DNA from: Novosphingobium sp.
Lineage (GTDB): Bacteria; Pseudomonadota; Alphaproteobacteria; Sphingomonadales; Sphingomonadaceae
DNA: 39,428 nt
Reading direction: 5' to 3'
Assembly: GCA_015657645.1 (NCBI GenBank)
Contig: JACDQK010000268.1
Coordinates: 1 to 39,428, forward strand
Shown in pieces: positions 29,474-38,846 of this stretch; position 1 is the first letter of the stretch, and every line of letters starts with the position of its first letter. The notes under the pieces are model-generated. The model was not told the origin of the DNA, made no database searches, and saw only the letters and a program-made list of their open reading frames with translations. A program made the translations under genes and the position numbers.

Positions 29474-29920
29474 TTAGGCGCGGGGCGCGCGATCGATATT
29501 TTCGACAAGCGTGATAAAGTCGGTCAGTTCCTTGATCGCCGCATCGATATCGGCGCGCTGGGCCTGCATCCGCTCAACCTGCTGCTTGCAGCGCGCGACT
29601 GTGACGCGGCGCTGCTCGACCCGACCATCCCCCAGGTCGTACAGGTCGATCATTTCCTTGATTTCGGTCAGGCTGAAGCCGACGTTCTTGGCCCGCATGA
29701 TCCAGGCCAGACGTGCGCGGTCGCGCTTGGAATAGATCCGGCTGAGTCCCTGCCGGGCCGGAGCGATCAGGCCCTCGTCCTCATAGAACCGCAGCGCCCG
29801 GGCGGTCAGCCCGAATTCGGCGGTCAGATCCGAGATCGTGAAATGCTCACGCGCCAAGGCATCGGGCCGCTCAAGGTGAGCGCCGTCATGGGCAGGAGGT
29901 GTGGAAACCGACGAGTCCAT
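29474..29920 (-). CDS. MerR-family transcriptional regulator, LiuR-like
   Basis: FTISDLTAEFGLTARALRFYEDEGLIAPARQGLSRIYSKRDRARLAWIMRAKNVGFSLTEIKEMIDLYD. Confidence 0.9.
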   Translation of the reverse strand: MDSSVSTPPAHDGAHLERPDALAREHFTISDLTAEFGLTARALRFYEDEGLIAPARQGLSRIYSKRDRARLAWIMRAKNVGFSLTEIKEMIDLYDLGDGRVEQRRVTVARCKQQVERMQAQRADIDAAIKELTDFITLVENIDRAPRA

Positions 29921-29941
29921 CGCCGCATCCTCTAGGTTCCC

Positions 29942-29957
29942 TTTACGTAAGCGTCAA
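29942..29957. promoter_or_regulatory. LiuR-type operator candidate TTTACGTAAGCGTCAA
   Basis: Resembles the TTTACGTWWACGTAAA-type site described for MerR-family LiuR; lies 22 bp upstream of the merR start. Confidence 0.5.
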
Positions 29958-30325
29958 TCGCCGATGCGGATCAGCGAATCACCATCGAGCGCACGGTAGA
30001 AGCAACTGGTCGCACCGGTGTGGCAGGCCGGGCCCGCCGGACGGACGATCAGCACCAGCGCATCCTGATCGCAATCGACCCGGATCTGCTCGACCTTGAG
30101 GACATGGCCCGAGCTCTCGCCCTTCATCCACAACCGCCCGCGCGAACGGGAGTGGAAATGGGCCAGACCAGTCTCGCGGGTCTTGGCCAAAGCCTCGGCA
30201 TCCATATGAGCAAGCATCAGGATTTCGAGGCTTGTCGCGTCGACCGCCACGGCGGTTAGCAGGCCATTGGCATCGAAACGGGGCTGGAAGGCGGTCCTCT
30301 GCTCGCGGTCGTCAGTCTGGGTCAT
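29954..30325 (-). CDS. hisI: Phosphoribosyl-AMP cyclohydrolase
   Basis: FDANGLLTAVAVDATSLEILMLAHMDAEALAKTRETGLAHFHSRSRGRLWMKGESSGHVLKVEQIRVDCDQDALVLIVRPAGPACHTGATSCFYR; ATG at 30325. Confidence 0.95.
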   Translation of the reverse strand: MTQTDDREQRTAFQPRFDANGLLTAVAVDATSLEILMLAHMDAEALAKTRETGLAHFHSRSRGRLWMKGESSGHVLKVEQIRVDCDQDALVLIVRPAGPACHTGATSCFYRALDGDSLIRIGD

Positions 30326-30359
30326 GGCGCTTCCTTGTTGCACGATAACCACATGTGTC

Positions 30360-30595
30360 GACCAAAATCTGCATGGCTCCCGCTTCGCACTTTCCAGCGC
30401 GGCCAAGTTCGGAGAAAGAGGCGCTGCGGAAAGAACGCGGCCAAGGTTCAGGGACCAGGCCGGCTCCCCGAAAAGGTGAGCCACCGCATGAGGGTTTGAC
30501 GAGGCGGTCAAAGGGGGACTGCCTAATCGCGCAAGCGACGTCTAACAGTTTCGTCACGAGGACGCCCGGAGCCCAGCTCCGGGCGTTTTCGTTTT
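30360..30595 (+). ncRNA. Candidate small RNA (5' end unknown) ending at an orphan intrinsic terminator
   Basis: Perfect terminator with no + strand CDS upstream; internal hairpins such as TTTGAC-gaggcg-GTCAAA and GGCTC…GAGCC. No Rfam family recognised by eye. Confidence 0.45.
30563..30595 (+). terminator. Intrinsic terminator CGCCCGGAGC-CCA-GCTCCGGGCG-TTTTCGTTTT
   Basis: 10-bp perfect stem, 3-nt loop, T-rich tail only on the + strand. Confidence 0.85.
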
Positions 30596-31335
30596 CAGAC
30601 CAGGTCGAGCGCCTCGTCGAGGACCCGGGCAAAGCAGGCGATCTGGACCTTGGCCGCGCCAGCGCGCTTCAGCGCCTTCACGCAGGTCTCGCTGGTTGAG
30701 CCGCTGGTCAGCACGTCGTCGACCAACAGGATCTGCTTGCCCTTGATCCGCGCGGCGCGAGCCGGGTTGATCGTGATCGCCCCGCTGAGCGCCCGCATCC
30801 GCGCCGCGCGCCCTAGGCCGCCCAGCATTGGCGTTGCCTTGCGTCGGATCAGCCCATCGACCAGCAGCGCCGCCCCCGTCGACTTGGCAATCTCGCGTCC
30901 GAGCAAGGCTGACTGATTGAAACCGCGCCGCCACAACCGCCAGCGATGCAGGGGCACCGGGACGATCAGCCAGTCCGGCCCGACCAGCGGCAGCTTGGCC
31001 GCAATCAGTCTTGCCAGCAACGGCGCCAGCGCGATCCGGCGGCCGTGCTTGAAGGCCAGCACCAGGCGGCGCGAGCCATCGGTGTAGAGCGTTGCCGCCG
31101 CAATGCCGTCGTGAGCGGGCGGACTGGCCAGGCACGGTGCGCAGACCATCCCGTCCGGTGCACCTTCGCCGAACGGCCGCTGGCAGGTCGCGCAGCAGGG
31201 CTCGCCAGGGATCGCCAGATCGGCCCAGCAATCGACGCAGAGCCCGCCCTGACTGGCCAGAGCCTCGCCGCACAGCGGACAGCGCGGGGGAAAGACCAGG
31301 TCCACGATCGGAGCAAGGGCGGGCGGAACCTGCAT
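30595..31335 (-). CDS. ComF family phosphoribosyltransferase-like protein
   Basis: Zinc-finger LVFPPRCPLCGEAL…CVDCWADL…CCATCQRPF…CAPC; PRTase motif GKQILLVDDVLTSGSTSETCVKALKRAGA. Confidence 0.93.
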   Translation of the reverse strand: MQVPPALAPIVDLVFPPRCPLCGEALASQGGLCVDCWADLAIPGEPCCATCQRPFGEGAPDGMVCAPCLASPPAHDGIAAATLYTDGSRRLVLAFKHGRRIALAPLLARLIAAKLPLVGPDWLIVPVPLHRWRLWRRGFNQSALLGREIAKSTGAALLVDGLIRRKATPMLGGLGRAARMRALSGAITINPARAARIKGKQILLVDDVLTSGSTSETCVKALKRAGAAKVQIACFARVLDEALDLV

Positions 31336-31385
31336 CACTGCGACTATCGCTTGCACCCGCCCGTCACGCAAGGCAGTGCGGCCGC

Positions 31386-32129
31386 GTGAATACTCCGGCC
31401 CCGCCCCAGATCTTCTCCCCGACCCGCCGTCTCGCCGCCCGTCGCCGCGCGCTGACCCTTCAGGGTCGACCGGATGCGGCCAACTACTTGGCCGCCGACA
31501 TGGCCGAAGACTTGCTGGAGCGGCTCGCTTTCCTGCGGCACGAACCGAAGCGCGTTCTGCTGATTGGCATGGTTTCAGACAGTCTGGTCGCCAACCTGAC
31601 TGCGCGCGGCGCAGCCGTGACACGCGCCGAACCATCGACGGGCTTCGCGGAAGAACAGCCCTTCCCCGAAGCCGGCTTCGACCTGGTCGCCAGCTTCGGC
31701 ACGCTCGATACGGTCAACGATCTGCCCGGCGCGCTGATCCATATCCGCAATGCCCTCGCGCCCGATGGCCTGGCCATTGCCAGCTTTGTCGGTGCCGGAT
31801 GCCTGCCGACCCTGCGAGCCGCCATGCTGGCTGCCGACGGTGAGCGCCCTGCCCCGCGGCTTCATCCGGCAGTCGACGTCCGCGCTGGCGGGCAGCTGCT
31901 GCAGCGGGCCGGTTGGTCCGATCCGGTGGTCGATAGCCGCCCGCTGGAGGTGCGGTTCAGCAGCCTTGCCAGCCTGCTTGCGGACCTCAGGGCTCAGGCC
32001 CTGACCAACGTGTTGTTACAATCCGGCCCGACACTGAATCGTCAGCAATATTCCATTGTCCAAGAGCAGTTTGGAGCCGGAACTGTAGAACGGTTCGAGA
32101 TTCTGACGCTCAGCGGGTGGAAGCGTTAA
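31386..32129 (+). CDS. SAM-dependent methyltransferase (BioC/NDUFAF5-like)
   Basis: GTG start 31386; RVLLIGMVSDSLVANLTARG…FPEAGFDLVASFGTLDTVNDLPGALIHIRNALAPDGLAIASFVGAGCLPTLRAAMLAADGE. Confidence 0.82.
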   Translation: MNTPAPPQIFSPTRRLAARRRALTLQGRPDAANYLAADMAEDLLERLAFLRHEPKRVLLIGMVSDSLVANLTARGAAVTRAEPSTGFAEEQPFPEAGFDLVASFGTLDTVNDLPGALIHIRNALAPDGLAIASFVGAGCLPTLRAAMLAADGERPAPRLHPAVDVRAGGQLLQRAGWSDPVVDSRPLEVRFSSLASLLADLRAQALTNVLLQSGPTLNRQQYSIVQEQFGAGTVERFEILTLSGWKR

Positions 32130-34785
32130 GCGCCGCTTGCGCAGCCGCCAACCGTGCAATTGGCACACGGTATGGCGAAGCACTGACGTAATCGAGGCCG
32201 ACCTTTTCGCAGAACGCGATCGAAGCCGGATCGCCGCCATGTTCACCGCAGATGCCGAGCTTCAGGTCAGTGCGAGTCTTGCGGCCGCGTTCGGCGGCCA
32301 GTTCGACCAGTTGCCCGACGCCCTCGATATCGAGGCTGACGAATGGGTCACGCGGATAGATGCCCTGCTCTACGTAAGGGGTCAGGAAGCGCGCCGCGTC
32401 GTCCCGCGAGACGCCCAGCGTTGTCTGGGTCAAGTCATTGGTGCCGAACGAGAAGAAGGTCGCATCCTCGGCAATCTCACCGGCCATCAACGCGGCGCGC
32501 GGCAGCTCGATCATCGTACCAACCAGATAGTCGACCCGGCGGCCCTGCTCGGCAAAGACAGCCTCGGCGGTGCGATCGACCAGGGCCTTGAGGATCGACA
32601 GCTCCTTGCGGGTCGCGACCAGCGGGATCATCACCTCAGGCACTGGGGCTTCACCGCTTTCAGCCGCGACGGCACAGGCCGCTTCGAAGATCGCGCGGGC
32701 CTGCATTTCGTAGATCTCGGGGAAAGTGATCCCCAGGCGGCAGCCACGGTGGCCGAGCATCGGGTTGAATTCATGCAGTTCCCCGGCGCGGCGCTTCAGC
32801 GTGTCGATGCCGATGCCGATCGCGTCGGAAAGCTCGCTGAAGTCGGCCTCGCTGTGCGGCAGGAACTCGTGCAGCGGCGGATCGAGCAGCCGGATGGTGA
32901 CCGGCAGGCCGGCCATGACCGCGAAGATCGCCTGGAAATCGGCGCGCTGTTCCGGCAGCAGCTTGGCCAGTGCGGCGCGGCGGCCAGCCTCGTCCTCGGC
33001 CAGGATCATCTGGCGCACGGCCGAAATCCGACCAGCGTCAAAGAACATGTGCTCGGTCCGGCACAGACCGATGCCCTCCGCCCCGAACTGACGCGCCATG
33101 CGGCAATCGTCCGGCGTTTCGGCATTGGTGCGGACCTTCATCCGCCGGTGCGCATCAGCCCAGACCATCAGCGTGCCGAAATCGCCGACCAGTTCCGGTT
33201 CGATCGTCGCGACCTTTCCGGCCATGACTTCGCCGTTGGCGCCATCGAGAGTGATGACGTCGCCCTCCTTCAGCTCGCGTGCGCCGATCTTCAGGGTTCT
33301 GCTGGCCATGTCGATCGAGACGGCCGAAGCCCCCGAAACGCACGGCCGGCCCATGCCGCGCGCCACCACGGCGGCGTGTGACGTCATGCCGCCACGCGCG
33401 GTCAGAATGCCCTTGGCGGCGTGCATGCCGTGGATGTCCTCGGGGCTGGTCTCGACCCGGACCAGAATCACCGCCTCACCCATTCCGGCGCGCTTTTCGG
33501 CCGTATCGGCATCAAGCACGATGGCGCCAGAGGCTGCACCCGGGCTGGCCGGCAGGCCGCGCGCCAGGACGTCGCGGGTGGCCGAGGGATCGAGCGTCGG
33601 GTGCAGCAACTGATCCAGCGCCATCGGATCGACCCGCAGGATCGCCGCGCGCTCATCTATCAGGCCTTCGCCGACCATATCGACCGCCATCTTGAGCGCA
33701 GCCTTAGCGGTGCGCTTGCCCGAACGGGTCTGGAGCATCCACAGCTTGCCGCGTTCGACGGTAAACTCGATGTCCTGCATGTCGCGGTAGTGCTTCTCGA
33801 GCAGTTCGAACACGGCTGCGAGCTCCGCATAGGCCTCCGGCATCGCCTCTTCCATGCTGAGCGGCTTGGCCCCGGCGCGTTCCCGCGCGGCCTTGGTCAG
33901 GTACTGCGGCGTGCGGATGCCGGCGACCACGTCCTCGCCCTGGGCGTTGACCAGCCATTCGCCGTAATAGGCCTTCTCGCCGGTCGCCGGATCGCGGGTA
34001 AAGGCGACGCCAGTGGCCGATGTATCGCCCATATTGCCGAAGACCATCGCCTGGACGTTGACCGCCGTGCCCCAGTCACCCGGAATGTCGTTCAGGCGGC
34101 GATAGACCTTGGCCCGGTCCGAATCCCAGGAATCAAACACGGCGCGGATGGCGCCCCACAGCTGCTCGTGCGGATCCTGCGGGAAGGAACGGCCCAGCTC
34201 GCTCTCGACGATGGACTTGTACTCACGCACCAGCGCCTGCCAGTGTGAAGCCTCCATCTCAACATCGGCGTAGAAGCCGTTATCTTCCTTGGCGATCTCC
34301 AGTGCATCTTCGAACAGGTGGTGATCAAGGCCGAGCACGACGTCGGAATACATCTGGATGAAGCGGCGGTAGCTATCCCAGGCAAAGCGCTCGTCACCCG
34401 ATGATGCCGCGAGGCCCTCCACCGTGGCGTCATTGAGGCCGAGGTTGAGCACCGTGTCCATCATCCCCGGCATCGAGACCCGCGCGCCTGAGCGGACCGA
34501 GACCAGCAGCGGATCGGCCGCATCGCCGAACGTCTTGCCGACAGCGGTTTCGATATGGGCGAGCGCGGCCTGGACCTCGGCCTTCAAGCTGTCCGAGAAG
34601 TCGCCGCCTTCGGCCAGATAGCGGACGCATTCCTCGGTCGTGATCGTGAAGCCCGGCGGCACCGGCAGGCCGATCCCGGCCATCTCGGCCAGGTTGGCGC
34701 CCTTGCCGCCGACAATGGTCTTGTCGCGGCTGCGGGCGCTATCGTCGTGGGCTCCGCCGCCGAAGGTATAGACTTGCTTGTTCAC
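32110..34785 (-). CDS. ppdK: Pyruvate, phosphate dikinase
   Basis: VNKQVYTFGGGAHDDSARSRDKTIVGGKGANLAEMAGIGLPVPPGFTITTEEC…GGMTSHAAVVARGMGRPCVSG…LGICGEHGGDP; GTG at 34785 preferred. Confidence 0.95.
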   Translation of the reverse strand: MNKQVYTFGGGAHDDSARSRDKTIVGGKGANLAEMAGIGLPVPPGFTITTEECVRYLAEGGDFSDSLKAEVQAALAHIETAVGKTFGDAADPLLVSVRSGARVSMPGMMDTVLNLGLNDATVEGLAASSGDERFAWDSYRRFIQMYSDVVLGLDHHLFEDALEIAKEDNGFYADVEMEASHWQALVREYKSIVESELGRSFPQDPHEQLWGAIRAVFDSWDSDRAKVYRRLNDIPGDWGTAVNVQAMVFGNMGDTSATGVAFTRDPATGEKAYYGEWLVNAQGEDVVAGIRTPQYLTKAARERAGAKPLSMEEAMPEAYAELAAVFELLEKHYRDMQDIEFTVERGKLWMLQTRSGKRTAKAALKMAVDMVGEGLIDERAAILRVDPMALDQLLHPTLDPSATRDVLARGLPASPGAASGAIVLDADTAEKRAGMGEAVILVRVETSPEDIHGMHAAKGILTARGGMTSHAAVVARGMGRPCVSGASAVSIDMASRTLKIGARELKEGDVITLDGANGEVMAGKVATIEPELVGDFGTLMVWADAHRRMKVRTNAETPDDCRMARQFGAEGIGLCRTEHMFFDAGRISAVRQMILAEDEAGRRAALAKLLPEQRADFQAIFAVMAGLPVTIRLLDPPLHEFLPHSEADFSELSDAIGIGIDTLKRRAGELHEFNPMLGHRGCRLGITFPEIYEMQARAIFEAACAVAAESGEAPVPEVMIPLVATRKELSILKALVDRTAEAVFAEQGRRVDYLVGTMIELPRAALMAGEIAEDATFFSFGTNDLTQTTLGVSRDDAARFLTPYVEQGIYPRDPFVSLDIEGVGQLVELAAERGRKTRTDLKLGICGEHGGDPASIAFCEKVGLDYVSASPYRVPIARLAAAQAALNASTR

Positions 34786-34813
34786 GTTTCCGGTCTCTTC
34801 CCTGAACTTGCAG

Positions 34814-34855
34814 GTTGACACAGTTGACACTGTGTCCGCTTATCCCAACAGCCTG
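34814..34855 (-). repeat. Copy B of the 42-bp dispersed element
   Basis: Minus strand CAGGCTGTTGGGATAAGCGGACACAGTGTCAACTGTGTCAAC; ends 28 bp upstream of the ppdK GTG start. Confidence 0.85.
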
Positions 34856-34932
34856 ATCCAGTTACTTTTCAACAACTTGGATCGAAGTCTGTGTTCGATT
34901 GGCGCGAGACGGGAAGAAATTTTCCGGTATCG

Positions 34933-36931
34933 CTACCCTTCGATCTTCGAGAAATCGGCCACGCCATGGACCGCGTCACGCAGCCGCGCCAGCAGGTTAA
35001 GTCGGAATGTTCGTTTGGCGGGGTCGGCATCGTTGACGGTCACCTGGTCGAAAAAGGCATCGATCGGCGCACGCAGGCTGGCCAGCGCGGCCATTGCCCC
35101 GGCAAAGTCCTCGCCCGACACCGCCGCAGCGGCGCGCGGACCAGCCTCGGCCAGTGCATCGACCAGAGCCCTTTCCGCTGGTTCGGGGGTGTAGGAAAGC
35201 GCTATTTCCTCGCCAGCGGTAAAGTCCTCCTTCTTGAGGATATTGGCCGCGCGCTTGTAGCCGGCGAGCAGGTTGGCCCCGTTCTCGGTGCCGATAAAGG
35301 CCTGGAGCGCATGGACCCGGGCGAGCAGGCGGACGAGGTCGTCCTCACCGCCGAGCGCGAACACCGCGTCGATCAGGTCGTGGCGGACCCCGGCTTCGCG
35401 TTGCTGGACTTTCAGGCGGTCGGCGAAGAAGGCGAGCACATCACCTTCGCCAACACCAAACCGGAGGCCATTGGTGGTCACGATCTGAATGATACCCAGA
35501 GCCGCGCGACGGAGCGCGAATGGGTCCTTCGAGCCAGTCGGCTTCTCGTCGATGGCGAAGAAGCTGCATATCGTATCCAGCTTATCCGCCAGCGCCACCG
35601 CCACCGTCACCGGGCAGTCGGCACGTCATCGCCCTGCCCGACCGGCTTGTAGTGATCGCGGATCGCGTCGGCGACGGCATCGGGCAGGCCTTCGGCGCGG
35701 GCGTAGTAGCCGCCCATAAGGCCCTGCAGTTCGGGGAATTCGCCGACCATCTCGGTGACGAGGTCCGCCTTGCACAACCGCGCGGCGAGCTCGGCGTCGG
35801 CCGGGTCAGCCTTGACGATCCCTTCCTCGCACAACCAGCGCGCCAGCTTGGCGACGCGCTCGACCTTGTCGGCGACGGAGCCAAGCCTTTCGTGGAAGGT
35901 GATCCGCTCCAGCTTCTTTGCCTGATCCTCAAGGCGGACCTTGCGATCCTGCTCCCAGAAGAAGCGCGCGTCGGAGAGACGTGCGGCGAGGACCTTGCGG
36001 TTGCCCGCAACAATCGCCGCGCCGCCATCGGCCGCTGCGATATTGGCGGTGCAGACGAAGGCGTTGGCGAGCTTGCCCGCCGCGTCTTCGCAGACGAAAT
36101 ACTTCTGGTTGGTCCGCGCGGTCAGCTGGATCACCTCGGGCGGCACTTCGAGGAATTGCTCGTCAAACCGGCCCAGCAGCGGCACCGGCCATTCGGTCAG
36201 GCCCGCGTTCTCGATCACCAGCCCTTCGTCCTCAACCAGCTTGAGACCGGCCGCAGCGGCGGCTTCGGCGGCCTTGGCGCGGATCAGGTCCTGACGCTCG
36301 GCATGGTCGACGATGACATGGGCGGCGCGCAGCTTGGCGGCGTAGTCATCGACGCCGTCCACGCTGATCTCGCCGCTCGAGTGGAAGCGGTGGCCTTTGG
36401 TCAGGCGACCGGCATTGATCCCGCCGACTTCGCAATCAACCACCTGACCATCGAACAGCGCGACGATGGCCGAGAGCGGGCGAACCCAGCGCAGGCTTTC
36501 GGTGCTGATCGAAGCGGAACCCCAGCGCTGGCTCTTGGGCCAGGGGAAGGCGCGGACGATCGCGGGGATGGCTTCGGCGAGGACTTCGGCGGTGGCGCGG
36601 CCGGGCTTTTCGGTGATCGCGAACAGCACGCCATCGCGCTCGGTCAGCTGGTCTTCGGTCAGGCCGTTCTTGCGCAGGAAGCCTTCCAGCGCCTGCGGCG
36701 GCGCGCCGACACGCGGGCCCTTCACTTCTTCCGATACGGCGGAGGTCGCCGCTGGCAGGCCGCGTGCGATCAGCGCGAGGCGGCGCGGGTCGACCAGACG
36801 GCAACCTCACCCACGGCCACGCCGGCCGCGTCCATTTCCTTGCGGAACAGCTTTTCCAGATCGGCACGTGCACCAGCCTGCATCCGGGCAGGGATTTCCT
36901 CGCAGCGGAGCTCAAGCAGGAAGTCGCTCAT
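34933..36931 (-). CDS. glyS: Glycine-tRNA ligase beta subunit, two frameshifts in this assembly
   Basis: [38 protein letters not shown]… then GFLRKNGL…PKSQRWG…[22 protein letters not shown]… then [36 protein letters not shown]. Breaks at ~36787-36789 and ~35612-35614, both short C runs on the coding strand. Confidence 0.94.
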
Positions 36932-37830
36932 ACGGTCCACCCCGGGAACTTGGCTTCCCATTCGGCCTTGTTCTTGTCGATCCAGGCCTGACACGAGCCC
37001 TTGGCCAGATCGCGGACCCGGCCGATGTAGCTGGCGCGTTCCTGGACCGAGATCACGCCGCGCGCCTGGAGCAGGTTGAACAGGTGGCTGGCCTCGATCG
37101 CCTGCTCATAGGCCGCGATCGGCACCTGGGCTTCCAGCGCGCGCTGGCATTCTGCCTCGGCGCGGCGGAAGCCTTCGAACAGGCCATCGGTATCGGCGAC
37201 CTCGAAGTTCCACTTCGACATCTCACGCTCATTCTCGAGGAAGACGTCGCCATAGGTGACCCCGGCATCGTTGAACGCCAGATCGTACACGCTATCGACG
37301 CCCTGGATGTACATGGCCAGGCGTTCCAGCCCATAGGTCAGCTCGCCCGCCACCGGCTTGCAATCGAACCCGCCCATCTGCTGGAAATAGGTGAACTGGC
37401 TGACTTCCATCCCGTCGCACCAGACTTCCCAGCCCAGCCCCCAGGCGCCCAGCGTCGGGCTTTCCCAGTCATCCTCGACAAAGCGCATGTCGTGGAGCAG
37501 CGGATCGATCCCGATCGCGAACAGGCTCTCCAGATAAAGCTCCTGCAGGTTTGGCGGGTTCGGCTTCAGGATGACCTGATACTGGTAATAGTGCTGCAGC
37601 CGGTTCGGATTTTCGCCATAGCGGCCATCGGTCGGGCGGCGGCTTGGCTGGACAAAGGCGGCGTTCCAGGGCTCTGGACCGAGCGCGCGCAGCGTCGTTG
37701 CCGTGTGAAAGGTGCCAGCGCCCATGCGCATGTCATAGGGCTGCAGGATCAGGCAGCCCTGCGCACTCCAGAACGCGTGGAGCCGCAGGATCATCTCCTG
37801 GAACGAGAGCGGGCGGGTGTTATCCGACAT
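36928..37830 (-). CDS. glyQ: Glycine-tRNA ligase alpha subunit
   Basis: 300 aa; [83 protein letters not shown]. Confidence 0.97.
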   Translation of the reverse strand: MSDNTRPLSFQEMILRLHAFWSAQGCLILQPYDMRMGAGTFHTATTLRALGPEPWNAAFVQPSRRPTDGRYGENPNRLQHYYQYQVILKPNPPNLQELYLESLFAIGIDPLLHDMRFVEDDWESPTLGAWGLGWEVWCDGMEVSQFTYFQQMGGFDCKPVAGELTYGLERLAMYIQGVDSVYDLAFNDAGVTYGDVFLENEREMSKWNFEVADTDGLFEGFRRAEAECQRALEAQVPIAAYEQAIEASHLFNLLQARGVISVQERASYIGRVRDLAKGSCQAWIDKNKAEWEAKFPGWTV

Positions 37831-37937
37831 GGCCGAGGCCTTTGGCGGAAGCCCCGTTTCGGGTCAACCGGCGAGGCAAGGTTCCGCTAAGCGCGATCGT
37901 TCATCGACGCGGCAAGTTCTTGCGCTATATCGCGGGC

Positions 37938-38846
37938 ATGATTGCGCGCTTGCTCACGCCCCTCGCCCTGCTTCTCTCCGCCGCTGCCCCGGCCCAGCAA
38001 TCGCTGCCGACCGCGCAGCCCGTCGTTGCCGAGCCGGTTGCGGCCGAAGTTCACCCGGCGCTGTGGAAGATCGCTGACGCGGATACGACGATCTACCTGT
38101 TCGGCACGATCCACCTGCTGCCGCAGGGGCTGAACTGGTTCCAGGGGCCGCTGGCAGACACCTTCGCCATGGCCAACGAACTGGTGACCGAGATCCCCGA
38201 GATCGATCCGCAGACCAGCCAGGCCGTGCTGATGAAGCGCGGCATCCTGCCCGCCGGGCAAAACCTGCGCGATCAGATGTCGCCCAAGCAGCGTAAGCTG
38301 TTCGAGCAGACATTGGCCAGCTTTGGCCTGCCGCCCGCCGCCTTTGACCGGTTCAAGCCTTGGTATGCCGCCGTCGTGCTCTCCACCCTGCCCCTGCAAC
38401 GCAGCGGCTATTCGCTCGCCAATGGCGTCGAGGCAGACCTCGCCCGCCGCAACGAAGCCCTGGGCCGCCCGCGGATCGGGCTCGAAACTCTGGATTACCA
38501 GCTCTCGCTGTTCGATGCCTTCACGCCCAAGGTCCAGCGCCGCTACCTGTTCGAAGTCATCGCCGCCCTGCCCCAGATCGACAAGGAGGTGAACGAGATG
38601 GTCGAAGCCTGGCGCATCGGCGATGCGGCCAAGCTGGCCACGCTGATGAATGCCGAGCAGGACGATCCCGCCATGGTCGCCGCCTTGCTGACTAACCGTA
38701 ACAAGGCCTGGGCCCATTGGATCAGGGCCCGTCTGGCGCGGCCGGGGGTGTCCTTTGTCGCCGTCGGAGCGGGTCACCTGGGCGGCAAGGGTTCGGTCCA
38801 GGATCAGTTACAGGCGCTGGGGCTCAAGTCGGCCCGTGTCCAATAG
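37938..38846 (+). CDS. TraB/GumN family protein (signal peptide)
   Basis: HPALWKIADADTTIYLFGTIHLLPQGLNWFQGPLADTFAMANELVTEIPEIDP…FVAVGAGHLGGKGSVQDQLQALGL. Confidence 0.88.
   Translation: MIARLLTPLALLLSAAAPAQQSLPTAQPVVAEPVAAEVHPALWKIADADTTIYLFGTIHLLPQGLNWFQGPLADTFAMANELVTEIPEIDPQTSQAVLMKRGILPAGQNLRDQMSPKQRKLFEQTLASFGLPPAAFDRFKPWYAAVVLSTLPLQRSGYSLANGVEADLARRNEALGRPRIGLETLDYQLSLFDAFTPKVQRRYLFEVIAALPQIDKEVNEMVEAWRIGDAAKLATLMNAEQDDPAMVAALLTNRNKAWAHWIRARLARPGVSFVAVGAGHLGGKGSVQDQLQALGLKSARVQ

Noticed and set aside
27873-29477. 534-aa + strand ORF
   Set aside because: Exact antisense shadow of the acyl-CoA dehydrogenase gene in GC-rich DNA; no recognisable domain.
30360-30595. Known riboswitch (cobalamin, glycine, TPP, SAM-II) or SRP/tmRNA/RNase P RNA
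   Set aside because: None of the core consensus motifs could be found by eye; kept only as an unassigned sRNA candidate.
35520-37079. 519-aa + strand ORF
   Set aside because: Antisense to glyS; low-complexity, arginine/alanine-rich tail; shadow ORF.
36466-37890. 474-aa + strand ORF
   Set aside because: Antisense to glyS and glyQ.
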